Positions 34,768-43,693 of a stretch of 64,000 nt of DNA are shown here, one piece after another; position 1 is the stretch's first letter, and each line of letters begins with the position of its first letter. Made by a program: the position numbers and the translations under genes. Source of the DNA: Hyphomicrobiales bacterium (lineage in GTDB: Bacteria > Pseudomonadota > Alphaproteobacteria > Rhizobiales > Beijerinckiaceae); assembly GCA_930633525.1 (NCBI GenBank), contig CAKNFP010000002.1, forward strand, positions 806,001 through 870,000, read 5' to 3'. A model generated the notes under the pieces. It searched no databases and was not told the DNA's origin. It worked only from the letters and a program-made list of their open reading frames with translations.

Positions 34768-35751
34768 TCAGTAAGTGACGTAGACGTCGCTCAGGAGATC
34801 TTGCGCGGTCGGCAGCGGCGCGCCCTTGGCCTTGTCGACCGCGTCGTCGATCAGGGCCGCGACCTCGCGGTCGATCAGCGCGATTTGGGCAGCACTCACC
34901 ACGCCGGCGGATGTGACGCGGTCAGCGAATAGCTTCAGGCAGTCGCGGTTGGCCCGGTTGTAGTCGTTCTCGCCCTTGGCCTTGTAGGCCTGCGCATCGC
35001 CTTCGAAATGGCCGAAGAAGCGGATCATCTTGCATTCCAGCAGCGCTGGTCCGCCGCCCTCGCGGGCGCGCTTGATGATCTCGCCGGCGGCTTCATGGAC
35101 AGCGAAGAAGTCCGTGCCATCCACGGTCACGCCCGGCAGGCCGAAGCCGGAAGCCCGGTCCACATAGGAGTCGACGGCGGTAGCGTATTCGACCGAGGTC
35201 GATTCCGCGTAACCGTTGTTCTCCACCACGAAGATCACCGGCAGGTTCCAGATCGCGGCGAGATTCATGCTTTCCAGCACGGTGCCCTGGTTTGACGCGC
35301 CATCCCCGAAGAAGGTGATGCCGACACCGCCGTCACCCCGGAACTTCGCCGCGAGGCCCGCGCCGCAGATCAGCGGTGCGCCCGCCCCGAGAATGCCATT
35401 GGCCCCCATCATGCCCTTGGAGAGATCGGCGATATGCATGGAGCCGCCCTTGCCCCTGCAGGCACCTGTCGCCTTGCCATAGATCTCCGCCATCATCTCG
35501 TGGACGTCGACCCCCTTGGCGATGCAGTGACCATGGCCGCGATGCGTGGAGGCGATGCGATCGACATCGGTGAGGTGGCTCATGATGCCCGCCGCGCAGG
35601 CTTCCTCGCCGGCGTAGAGATGGACGAAGCCGGGAATATCGCCCTTGGCGAACTCCACATGCAGCCTTTCCTCGAAATCGCGGATGGTGCGCATGGAACG
35701 ATAGGCGGCGAGCAGCTCGTCCTTCGAAAGCGGGAACGGATTGTTGGTCAT
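34768..35751 (-). CDS. acoA: Acetoin dehydrogenase E1 component, alpha subunit
   Basis: Starting at ATG 35751, the product has 327 residues. An alternative ATG nine codons upstream lies close to GAGGAGG. It carries the E1-alpha features YRSMRTIRDFEERLHVEFAK, IASTHRGHGHCIAKG and the ThDP/Mg motif from GDGASNQG to VVENN, plus a helical C-terminus. It is the ThDP-binding partner of AcoB and lies 23 bp after acoX. Confidence 0.94.
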   Translation of the reverse strand: MTNNPFPLSKDELLAAYRSMRTIRDFEERLHVEFAKGDIPGFVHLYAGEEACAAGIMSHLTDVDRIASTHRGHGHCIAKGVDVHEMMAEIYGKATGACRGKGGSMHIADLSKGMMGANGILGAGAPLICGAGLAAKFRGDGGVGITFFGDGASNQGTVLESMNLAAIWNLPVIFVVENNGYAESTSVEYATAVDSYVDRASGFGLPGVTVDGTDFFAVHEAAGEIIKRAREGGGPALLECKMIRFFGHFEGDAQAYKAKGENDYNRANRDCLKLFADRVTSAGVVSAAQIALIDREVAALIDDAVDKAKGAPLPTAQDLLSDVYVTY

Positions 35752-35774
35752 GGTCTTGGTTTCCTCCTCGGTTA

Positions 35775-36818
35775 TCATGACTTGACGGCTTCGGGTGACC
35801 TGTCGAACAGCAGCCCCTGGCGCGCGGCGAATTGCATGACCGCTTTGACGTCGACGGTGTGGAAGGCCTGGTCGACCAATGTCACCGCCACGTCCTGGTG
35901 GGGATCGAAGAAGAGTTCGCGCTCCCCATCGAGGGCGATGGCGCCCGCGGTAAGCGCGGGTTTGAAAACCATGCCGGCTGGCATGCGGCGCCAGGCTTCG
36001 ATCCCGACCATCTCCACGAGACCCGGCGCAATCGGCGCACGCACCCGCATCCTCGCGGTCGCGGCCGGGCCGAGCGTCAGGGCAAGGCCGCCGGCGTCGC
36101 TGCGTGTCACCGGCTCCACGAGACCCGCGATCGCCGCCATGCCGATCACCTCCGGATCGGCAAAGGTCACGTAGAGCTCGCGGAAGGTCTCGGTCCGCCA
36201 CAAGGCGCGGGCACCGACGAAGCGATCTGTCACGATGGCGACATCGACCAGCGCGATCTCCGGCGCGCCATCGTCGATGCTCACCTCGATGGTCTTGTTG
36301 TCGGCGAAGGCGATGGCCGGCGGCACCAGGCCCATGGCGGCGAGCCCGGCGGCAAGACCGGTGATGGTGGGCTCCCGATGCTCGGGAAACGCGTTGTTGG
36401 TTCCAGTCGAGATACCGGCAATCGGCACCGGGCCGCATTCCCCGGCCACCGCGCGGTGCGTGCCGTCACCGCCCAGCACGATGATGACGGCCACATCCCC
36501 GGCCAAGGCCATCATCCGGGCGGCGCACCGCGTGTCCTCCACCGTGCCGGTGATCTTCATGTCGAGAAAACGGAGCTGCGGAAAGCGCGCCTCACTCCGC
36601 GCACGTGAGCGCTCGATGCCGCGCAGGACGTGCCCGCCGATACCGCCACGCTCCGGCATCATCACCACATCTTCGACACCGCAGGCGGCAAGCGCGGCCA
36701 GTGTCCGCAACACGATGTTCGCGCGGTCCGCAATCTGCACGCTGTTGGCGCTCGCGACGACGCGGCGAATGTCGCGCGCTGAAATCGGATTGGCGATAAT
36801 CCCGACCTTCGGCGTCAT
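35775..36818 (-). CDS. acoX: AcoX, NAD kinase-like protein of the acetoin operon
   Basis: From ATG 36818 (GGAGGAAGG upstream) the protein is 347 residues. It has an ATP-NAD kinase/diacylglycerol kinase-like N-terminal domain with VIIVLGGDGTHR (residues 112-122, GGDGT) and GISTGTNNAFPE. acoX genes are regularly found beside acoABC, but their function is not settled; acoX is not part of the purified complex. It is the first gene after the sigma-54 promoter. Confidence 0.9.
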   Translation of the reverse strand: MTPKVGIIANPISARDIRRVVASANSVQIADRANIVLRTLAALAACGVEDVVMMPERGGIGGHVLRGIERSRARSEARFPQLRFLDMKITGTVEDTRCAARMMALAGDVAVIIVLGGDGTHRAVAGECGPVPIAGISTGTNNAFPEHREPTITGLAAGLAAMGLVPPAIAFADNKTIEVSIDDGAPEIALVDVAIVTDRFVGARALWRTETFRELYVTFADPEVIGMAAIAGLVEPVTRSDAGGLALTLGPAATARMRVRAPIAPGLVEMVGIEAWRRMPAGMVFKPALTAGAIALDGERELFFDPHQDVAVTLVDQAFHTVDVKAVMQFAARQGLLFDRSPEAVKS

Positions 36819-36863
36819 TGCGCTTTCCTTCCTCCATCCCGATTTTTTTCTGCCTCCATCTCC

Positions 36864-36878
36864 GCAAGTCGCGGGCCA
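36864..36878 (-). promoter_or_regulatory. Sigma-54 promoter of the aco operon
   Basis: On the minus strand TGGCCCG-CGAC-TTGC matches the -24/-12 consensus (TGGCACG-N4-TTGC) with GG and GC exactly 10 bases apart. It lies 46 bp upstream of acoX and downstream of the tandem palindromes at 36955-36993, as expected for an AcoR-activated operon. Confidence 0.78.
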
Positions 36879-36954
36879 ACACGCCGGCACCCGCTAACCA
36901 ATTGATTTTGCTCATGAGGCCGATCTCATCGGGGGCGAGGGGCTGCGGCGGCGG

Positions 36955-36993
36955 GCGCCACAGCTGTGGCGCATGGCGCGACACCTGTGGCGC
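36955..36993. promoter_or_regulatory. Two tandem palindromes, probable AcoR binding sites (UAS)
   Basis: GCGCCACAGCTGTGGCGC (36955-36972) is a perfect 18-bp palindrome; GCGCGACACCTGTGGCGC (36976-36993) matches it at 16 of 18 positions. Their centres are 21 bp apart, two helical turns, and lie about 85-110 bp upstream of the sigma-54 promoter. This is the geometry of enhancer sites for NtrC-type activators, here most likely AcoR, encoded divergently. Confidence 0.72.
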
Positions 36994-37112
36994 TGATCCG
37001 ATCCGGGAAACACCGCCGCGCCCAGTCGCCGCCATCACGATGCTTGCGGGAATAGCCGTTCGGGGCGACACTCTGCCCACAACAAGAAAAATCCGCCTCC
37101 GGGAGGATCCCC

Positions 37113-39104
37113 ATGCGCTACGATCAGGCTGCGCACATTGACGAACTCGTGCGAACGGCGAACGGCTATGCGACACGGCGGGACGCCATCATCCAGGATT
37201 CCTGGCGGCGTTGCGTCAGCGAACACAACCTCGACCCCGAGGTGCTGCGCGCGCCCTGCATCGTCACGCAGGCCCGTCTACGCGAACATCAGGACGCGAT
37301 GGAGGAATTCCTCCAGACCGCGCGCTTTGGAGCGGAGACGCTGTACCGGCAGGTCGTCGGGCTCGGCTATGTGATGCTGCTCACCGACTCCAAAGGCATC
37401 ACGGTCGATTTCATCGGCGATCCCACCTTTGACAACAACCTGATGCGCGCGGGGCTTTATCTGGGTGCGGACTGGCACGAGGAGAATGCCGGGACCTGCG
37501 CCGTCGGCACCTGCATCGCGACCGGCGAAGCGCTCGTGGTTCATCAGACCGACCACTTCGACGCCACCCATATCCCGCTCACCTGCACGGCCGCTCCCGT
37601 GTTCGATCCAGCAGGCAATCTGGCCGCTGTCCTCGACATATCCGCGCTGCGTTCACCCAGCCCAAAGGAAAGCCAGTTTCTGGCGTTGCAGTTCGTCAAA
37701 TCATTCGCCCACAAGATCGAAACGGCCAATCTCATCAACCGCTTCCGGCGCGAATGGATTATCAAGCTCGCCGCCTCGCCCGAATTCGCCGATGTCGAGC
37801 CGGCCCATGTTCTGGCCGTGGATGGATCGGGACGCATCCTCGGCTTCAACAGCATGGCGCGCGAGTTGATGTGCCGCGAGAGCGAAGCACGGGATCAGCG
37901 GCGACCGCTCGTCGGGCGCGCCATCTCGGAGTTCCTGGACCTCACCGTCGACGATCTGCCGCGCTTCGCCCATTCGCGACCCGCCGCCCAGCGCATGGTG
38001 CGGCTATCGGCAAGCGGCTTGCCGCTCTTCGCCCAAACGCTGCCGCCTCCCAGCCGCCCGGTGGGGCTTCCGGCTAACGAGGCCCCGACGCCAGCCCTGC
38101 CCAAGCCACTGCAGGCGCTGTTCCATGACGAGCCGGCCATGCATCATGTGGCCGCCCGTGCGGCCAAGCTGGTCAACACGCAGATGAGCCTCCTGATCTG
38201 CGGCGAGACCGGCAGTGGCAAGGAGTATCTCGCTAAGGCGATCCATATCGCGAGTGGCCGCGCCGGCAAGCCTTTCATCCCTGTCAACTGTGCGGCACTG
38301 CCCGAAACACTGATCGAGGGCGAATTGTTTGGCTACGAGCCCGGCGCCTTCACCGGCGCGGCCGCCAAGGGCAAGAAGGGTCTCGTCATCGAGGCGGACG
38401 GCGGCACGCTCTTCCTCGACGAGATCGGCGACATGCCGCTCACGTTACAGACGCGGCTCTTGCGCGTGCTCGCCGAGCGCGAGGTCACGCCGCTCGGCCG
38501 ATCGCGGCCGATCCCCGTCAATATCCGCGTGATCGCCGCGACTCATCGCGACCTCGTCGCGGAGGTGAAGGCGGGATGCTTCCGCGAGGATCTGTATTTC
38601 CGTCTGAGCGGCGCAGTTCTCAGCCTTCCTGCCCTGAGACAACGCGCCGATCTCGCCTGGCTGGTGGAAAGGTTGCTGGCCGAACGGGCGGCGCCGTCGG
38701 GAGAGCGCCTCGCAATCGCGAATGAGGCGATGGTGGTGATGCGCAATTACGGCTGGCCTGGCAATATCCGCGAACTCGCGAATGCTCTGGATTATGCCTG
38801 CGCCGTGGCCTGCGACGGAGTCATCCGGCCGGAGGACCTGCCGGACATCGTGCATGGAGCGGTGGAGGCCAATGCAACGATGAGAACGCAAGACGTGCTG
38901 CAGGGAACAGAGGGGCTGCTCGGATACGCGCCGGGTTCGCCGGCTGGGTCCGACCGCGACCAGCTCATCGCCGCGCTCATTGCCCGACAATGGAACGTCT
39001 CTGCTGTGGCGCGCGATCTCGGCCTCGATCGCACCACCGTGCACCGCCGCATGCGGCGCCTCCGCGTTATGCCTCCCTGGCGAAGCACGAGCGCCCTGCA
39101 ATGA
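37113..39104 (+). CDS. acoR: Sigma-54-dependent activator AcoR
   Basis: The 663-residue regulator has an N-terminal GAF-type sensor region (about residues 60-210; NAGTCAVGTCIATGEALVVH), a PAS-like stretch (about 225-310), an AAA+ domain and a C-terminal Fis-type helix-turn-helix (NVSAVARDLGLDRTTVHRRM, about 630-650). The AAA+ domain has Walker A GETGSGKE (364-371), the sigma-54 contact loop GAFTGA (411-416), and Walker B GGTLFLDEIGD (about 430-440). GGGAGGAT precedes the ATG. It is divergent from the aco operon and should activate its sigma-54 promoter in response to acetoin. Confidence 0.94.
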   Translation: MRYDQAAHIDELVRTANGYATRRDAIIQDSWRRCVSEHNLDPEVLRAPCIVTQARLREHQDAMEEFLQTARFGAETLYRQVVGLGYVMLLTDSKGITVDFIGDPTFDNNLMRAGLYLGADWHEENAGTCAVGTCIATGEALVVHQTDHFDATHIPLTCTAAPVFDPAGNLAAVLDISALRSPSPKESQFLALQFVKSFAHKIETANLINRFRREWIIKLAASPEFADVEPAHVLAVDGSGRILGFNSMARELMCRESEARDQRRPLVGRAISEFLDLTVDDLPRFAHSRPAAQRMVRLSASGLPLFAQTLPPPSRPVGLPANEAPTPALPKPLQALFHDEPAMHHVAARAAKLVNTQMSLLICGETGSGKEYLAKAIHIASGRAGKPFIPVNCAALPETLIEGELFGYEPGAFTGAAAKGKKGLVIEADGGTLFLDEIGDMPLTLQTRLLRVLAEREVTPLGRSRPIPVNIRVIAATHRDLVAEVKAGCFREDLYFRLSGAVLSLPALRQRADLAWLVERLLAERAAPSGERLAIANEAMVVMRNYGWPGNIRELANALDYACAVACDGVIRPEDLPDIVHGAVEANATMRTQDVLQGTEGLLGYAPGSPAGSDRDQLIAALIARQWNVSAVARDLGLDRTTVHRRMRRLRVMPPWRSTSALQ

Positions 39105-39116
39105 CCGTCCCGGGCG

Positions 39117-39135
39117 GCCTGCCATCGCAGCAGGC
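39117..39135 (+). terminator. Possible terminator after acoR
   Basis: GCCTGC and GCAGGC form a 6-bp stem with a 7-base loop, 13 bp after the acoR stop, followed by AAGGTTT. It is short and has no T-run. The remaining bases up to 39372 show nothing else that I can identify. Confidence 0.35.
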
Positions 39136-39372
39136 AAGGTTTGCGTATGGTCTTAGATCATTTCATTAAATCCGGTCATCGAAAGTGCTTCATGCCTTTA
39201 TTGTTGCGCCTTTTCCATCATGCGAATTCCATCATGCAAACCGATACTCCCTTCGCGCGAGATGATCTGGTCCATCCCATGGCCAGCCTTCAACGTTAGC
39301 CTCGAAAAGCCGCGCCGCGATTTTCCGCGATTGGCCATATGACATCGACGGGTGTTGACTTGCCGTTGCCCA

Positions 39373-40293
39373 TCAGTTGCTGCCGGCTGTCTGCCGCTTG
39401 GGCTTGTTATGTCCGCTCGGCGATAGATGTCGCAGCAAATCCCGAAGAGGCGCGGTCAATTGCGCATCCGCGCGGACGCCGACAACCAGCTGGCGGGTTG
39501 CCCAATCCTCAGAAAGTCGGATCATCGAGAGCTTTCCCGATCTGACATAACGGCGAGCGGCCCCCTCCGGCACGATCCCAAAGCCGACGCCACTGGCTGC
39601 CATTCGGCAGATGCCTTCAAAAGTCCGCATCCGGACCCGCATCTTGAGCTTTGCGCCGAACCTCGCAGCCTGGGCTTCAATGTGCTCCTGCAGCGCGCCG
39701 TCGATGAGCCCGACGCAGCGCTCTGCCAAGACGTCCTTGAGGACGATGTGGTTTCGCGCGGAAAGCGGGTGATCGTTCGAGGCGACGACAACCAGCCGGT
39801 CAACCGCGAAGGGGCGCAACTCAAGACCCGCTGTGTCGACGGCATTGGAGAAAACGCCGATATCAGCCTGACCACGGGAGACTGCCTTTGCAATCTCGGC
39901 GCTTTGCCGTTCCTTCAGTTCAACATCGATCCTGGGATGCCGGGCCATCCAAGGCGCCAGCCTCGCGGGAAGGAACTCAGTATGCGCAGCGGTATTCGCC
40001 AGAATGCAAATGGTCTCACGGAGGCCCTTTGCATATTCGCCAAGCTCCCCGCGCATCTGCGCCATCTGGCGCAGGATGAGCCGCGCGTGATGGGCCAGCG
40101 CGTCGCCGGCTTCGGTCGGCGTGACGCCGCGCCTGCCGCGGTCGAGAAGCTTGACCCCGCCGTCAGTCTCCATGTCACGCAATCGCTCGCTCGCGGCAGC
40201 CAGCGAGAGGCCAGCTTCGGCCGCGCCATGGGTGATACTGCCCGCCTCCGCCACGGCGAGAAAGAGGCGAAGGTCTGCCAGATCAAAGCGCAT
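39373..40293 (-). CDS. LysR-family transcription regulator
   Basis: From ATG 40293 the product is 306 residues, starting MRFDLADLRLFLAVAEAGSI, with the winged helix-turn-helix GAAEAGLSLAAASERLRDME and LLDRGRRGVTPTEAG, then an effector-binding domain. The recognition helix has Ala-rich SLAAASERL instead of the usual SQPAVS. It is divergent from the TauE/SafE gene (40389), the common LysR-transporter layout, and most likely controls it. Confidence 0.88.
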   Translation of the reverse strand: MRFDLADLRLFLAVAEAGSITHGAAEAGLSLAAASERLRDMETDGGVKLLDRGRRGVTPTEAGDALAHHARLILRQMAQMRGELGEYAKGLRETICILANTAAHTEFLPARLAPWMARHPRIDVELKERQSAEIAKAVSRGQADIGVFSNAVDTAGLELRPFAVDRLVVVASNDHPLSARNHIVLKDVLAERCVGLIDGALQEHIEAQAARFGAKLKMRVRMRTFEGICRMAASGVGFGIVPEGAARRYVRSGKLSMIRLSEDWATRQLVVGVRADAQLTAPLRDLLRHLSPSGHNKPKRQTAGSN

Positions 40294-40388
40294 GCGCCAA
40301 TGTATCCCATGACCAGCCTTCGGACCAGCCGAAGCCTGATCACGGATCATCCGCATTGCGCGTGCCGTTACCTTTGATATCCACAGTT

Positions 40389-41138
40389 ATGGTTGACGTA
40401 TCGATCACGTTCATTGTCGCGGTGTCCGCGACCTTCCTTGCGGCCGGGCTCGTGAAAGGCGTCACGGGCATGGGACTGCCGACGGTGGCAATGGGCATTC
40501 TCGGAGCGCTGATGTCCCCGCTCCTCGCCGCGACGCTGCTGCTTGTCCCGTCCCTGGTGACCAATGTCTGGCAGGTTTTAGCCGGACCGAACTTCGACGT
40601 GCTTCTCCGCAGGCTCTGGCCGATGCTGCTGGCGATCGTCATCGGGACGATCTCTGGCTCTTCGCTGCTCAGCGGCGGCGATACGCGCCTTACAACCGCT
40701 GCGCTTGGCGCGGCGTTGGTCGTCTACGCGGCCTATACACTTCTTGTCCGTCCGTTTAGCGTTCCCGCCCGGCTGGAGCCGTGGCTGTCGCCCATCATTG
40801 GCGTCATGACGGGCCTGGTCACGGGCGGCACGGGCGTCTTCGTCATACCTGCCGTGCCTTATCTCCAGGCGCTCGGGCTTGAAAAAGACCGCCTTGTGCA
40901 AGCCCTCGGCCTGTCCTTTACGATCTCAACCATCGCGCTCGCAGCCGGCCTCGGGTGGCACGGGGCGTTTCAAGCGAAGAATCTGGCCGTGTCGATCCTG
41001 GCGATCGGCCCGGCGCTTGCCGGCATGTGGGCTGGGCAGATTCTGCGGAACCGGATCAGTCCAGCAACGTTCCGCCGTTGGTTCCTGGGTTGCCTGTTGC
41101 TGCTGGGCCTGGAGATGATCGCAAGGGTATTTTCTTGA
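40389..41138 (+). CDS. TauE/SafE family membrane exporter
   Basis: A 249-residue inner-membrane protein (ATG at 40389; a TTG at 40356 is an alternative, and neither has a good ribosome site). It has about seven to eight hydrophobic segments and the family repeats AGLVKGVTGMGLPTVAM near the N-terminus and GLVTGGTGVFVIPAVPYLQ in the middle. Members move sulfite, sulfoacetate or other organic anions. The specificity cannot be read here; regulation by the divergent LysR is likely. Confidence 0.87.
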   Translation: MVDVSITFIVAVSATFLAAGLVKGVTGMGLPTVAMGILGALMSPLLAATLLLVPSLVTNVWQVLAGPNFDVLLRRLWPMLLAIVIGTISGSSLLSGGDTRLTTAALGAALVVYAAYTLLVRPFSVPARLEPWLSPIIGVMTGLVTGGTGVFVIPAVPYLQALGLEKDRLVQALGLSFTISTIALAAGLGWHGAFQAKNLAVSILAIGPALAGMWAGQILRNRISPATFRRWFLGCLLLLGLEMIARVFS

Positions 41139-41278
41139 GGCGGCGATCAACTGGACTTGGGCACCGCACCCGCCCAGCGCCTCTTTTGCCACTCAGACAA
41201 AAACCAAAGGGATGATCAGCCGCGGCCCGATGACCGCAGCTCATCAGCACATATGGCTTGCCAACAGCATGGAGCCTG

Positions 41279-42412
41279 TCAGCTGACAAGACTTTCCCGG
41301 GTGATCTCCCCAATGCTATGCGCGCCCGTCAAGGTCATCGCGACGCGCATTTCCTTCTCGAACAGGTCAAGGAGATGCGTCACCCCGGCTTCACCGGCCG
41401 TCGACAGCGCGTAGACAAAGGCCCGGCCCAGCAGCACGGCGTCAGCACCGAGCGCGATCATGCGTACGACATCGAGACCAGTACGAATGCCCGAGTCCGC
41501 GAGGACCTTGATCTTGCCCTGCACGGCATCCGCGATAGCCGGCAAGGCCCGCGCCGTCGACAGGACGCCGTCCAGTTGCCGTCCGCCGTGATTGGACACC
41601 ACGATGCCATCGGCTCCAAAGGTTATCGCGTCACGCGCATCGTCGGGATCAAGAATTCCCTTGATCACCATATGGCCCTTCCAGAACTCGCGGATCCACT
41701 CAAGATCCTTCCAGCTGATCGATGGATCAAAATTCGAACCAAGCCAGCCTATATAGTCCGCGAGGCCGGTCGGCTTGCCGAGATAGGTGGATATATTTCC
41801 CAGATCATGGGGTTTACCCATGAGGCCGACATCAAAGGCCCAGGACGGATGGGTCATCGCCTGCCAGATACGGCGAATGCTCGCATGCGGGCCGGACATA
41901 CCGGAATGCGCATCACGATAGCGGGCGCCCGGAACCGGCATATCGACCGTGAAGACGAGCGTATCGATGCCAGCCGCCTGCGCCCGCTCCAACGCATTCC
42001 GCATGAAGCCGCGGTCTTTCAGCACATAGAGCTGGAACCATATGGGCGAAGGCGACTGCTTCTGAACCTCCTCGATAGGGCACACCGATACAGTCGAGAG
42101 GGTGAACGGAATGCCCTTCTTATGGGCGGCTTTTGCCGCCTGGACCTCCCCCCGCCGCGCATACATGCCGGTGAGGCCGACAGGCGCGATGATCACCGGC
42201 ATCGCCATCTTTCGCCCGAAGAGTTCGGTCTCCAGGCTCAGGGAGGCCATGTTCTTGAGAACACGTTGCTTCAAGGCAACAGCTGACAGATCGGCGACAT
42301 TGCGCTGCAATGTATGCTCGGAATAGGCGCCCCCATCGGCATAGTGGAACAGGAAACCCGGCAGCTTCCGACGTGCGGCTTCGCGATAATCCGTGGGGGC
42401 TGAAATTATCAT
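41279..42412 (-). CDS. lldD: FMN-dependent L-lactate dehydrogenase (LldD-like)
   Basis: The 377-residue protein is an alpha-hydroxy-acid dehydrogenase. It has [14 protein letters not shown], the FMN/active-site segment [16 protein letters not shown] with the catalytic His, the conserved [20 protein letters not shown] and an internal segment (about 170-215) that in LldD proteins mediates membrane association. It should oxidise L-lactate to pyruvate and pass electrons to quinone. It is divergent from the AcoR-like regulator and close to a lactaldehyde dehydrogenase gene, which would make lactate. Confidence 0.88.
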   Translation of the reverse strand: MIISAPTDYREAARRKLPGFLFHYADGGAYSEHTLQRNVADLSAVALKQRVLKNMASLSLETELFGRKMAMPVIIAPVGLTGMYARRGEVQAAKAAHKKGIPFTLSTVSVCPIEEVQKQSPSPIWFQLYVLKDRGFMRNALERAQAAGIDTLVFTVDMPVPGARYRDAHSGMSGPHASIRRIWQAMTHPSWAFDVGLMGKPHDLGNISTYLGKPTGLADYIGWLGSNFDPSISWKDLEWIREFWKGHMVIKGILDPDDARDAITFGADGIVVSNHGGRQLDGVLSTARALPAIADAVQGKIKVLADSGIRTGLDVVRMIALGADAVLLGRAFVYALSTAGEAGVTHLLDLFEKEMRVAMTLTGAHSIGEITRESLVS

Positions 42413-42524
42413 TATCCGTCCGATGTACGATTGAGATCAGCGGCTTATTGCATACCATAGCCCGGCTTTATAGTGTCCGGTGAAGTCTTGGTCTCGAAAT
42501 CGGGCCTTTTGCGGGAGGTGAGGT

Positions 42525-43478
42525 ATGCTTCCGATCGACCAACATGCGGCCAGAATCCGGACCGCCGTTGAATCGGGAGAAGCCGCCCGCTCTGCGCTGG
42601 TTGCCTCATGGCGTCGGTGCACCCATGGCTATGGGCTGGACCCGGCGATCGAACAGCCCCAGCGGGTTCTCACCGAAGCCGAGTTCAGGCTCTCGGCGGA
42701 GCGTCTGGAGCCTCTTCTGTTCTCAGCCCGCGCCACGCTGGAGCGCATGTACAGGTCGATCGGCGGCAGCGCGGCCTGCATTCTCTTCGCGGGCAGCGAC
42801 GGGGTCCCCATTCATTGGCTGGGGTCGCATGCGGACGCCGACGCGCTTCGGCAATGGGGCGTCTGGCCGGGGGTGGACTGGAGCGAGCAGGCAGAAGGAA
42901 CCAACGGAATCGGAACGTGTCTGGTTGAAAGAAGCCCTGTGGCGATACACAGGGAACAGCATTTCTATGAACGCGACATCGACATAAGCTGTGCTGTCGC
43001 GCCTGTCTTCGATCATGTTGGTGAGCTTGCCGGAGCGCTCGACATCACGCTCTACGGCACCGCCACATCAGGGATGTTACCCGGGTTCATCCTTGCGGCG
43101 GTGACAGATGCCGCCCGACAGATAGAGATCGACCATTTCCACCACATGTTTCAGTCAGCGCGGGTCATATCGCTTCAGGGGCCTGCCCGAGCGGGTGCGG
43201 CGCTGCTCGCGGTGGACGCGGACGACATCATCCTCGGCGCAACGCGCTCCGCTCGCCAAATCCTCGATCTGACCGCCAGGGATCTGGACGACGGCATGAG
43301 CATGCAGAACCTCCTCAGCGACGAGCCAGATGACTTTGCGCGTGCCGAACGTGGAACTCTCCGTCGCGCGCTGATGCGGACAAAGGGGAATGTCTCCGCG
43401 GCGGCTACGGCTTTGGATATCAGCAGGGCGACGATGAAGCGAAAGCTGAGCCAATATGGCCTGAGACGCAAGCCGTAA
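42525..43478 (+). CDS. AcoR-like regulator lacking the AAA+ domain
   Basis: The 317-residue protein has the N-terminal AcoR-type region (SALVASWRRCTHGYGLDP), a GAF-like domain (WSEQAEGTNGIGTCLVERSP, EQHFYERDIDISCAVAPVFD) and a C-terminal Fis-type helix-turn-helix (GNVSAAATALDISRATMKRK). The AAA+ sigma-54 interaction domain is absent: there is no Walker A and no GAFTGA. It therefore cannot act as a classical sigma-54 activator. It lies between lldD (divergent) and the aldehyde dehydrogenase gene downstream, and probably regulates them. Confidence 0.85.
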   Translation: MLPIDQHAARIRTAVESGEAARSALVASWRRCTHGYGLDPAIEQPQRVLTEAEFRLSAERLEPLLFSARATLERMYRSIGGSAACILFAGSDGVPIHWLGSHADADALRQWGVWPGVDWSEQAEGTNGIGTCLVERSPVAIHREQHFYERDIDISCAVAPVFDHVGELAGALDITLYGTATSGMLPGFILAAVTDAARQIEIDHFHHMFQSARVISLQGPARAGAALLAVDADDIILGATRSARQILDLTARDLDDGMSMQNLLSDEPDDFARAERGTLRRALMRTKGNVSAAATALDISRATMKRKLSQYGLRRKP

Positions 43479-43548
43479 TCGAGCCGGCAACTCACGCCTG
43501 ACCATGCCGCATATTATCGGCAGGTGCCCCGCATGGCGCCATCCGAGG

Positions 43549-43598
43549 GAGCCTGTTTCGAAGTGGCTCGCCTGTGAGCCACTTCGGCAAGCAGGCTC
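43549..43598 (+). terminator. Long two-part hairpin
   Basis: GAGCCTG (43549) pairs with CAGGCTC (43592-43598), and inside it GAAGTGGCTC (43560-43569) pairs with GAGCCACTTC (43576-43585) around a 6-base loop. The two stems are separated by a small internal loop. It lies between the regulator and the aldehyde dehydrogenase gene and may end the regulator transcript or act in the leader of the next gene. Confidence 0.55.
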
Positions 43599-43693
43599 AG
43601 TCGGGAGCGATGACATCGTGACCTGACAACTCCAGTTTGCGGTTTCGAGACAGGCTGCAGACCTGTTCGGAACCCGCGACTTGGAGGAATGCC

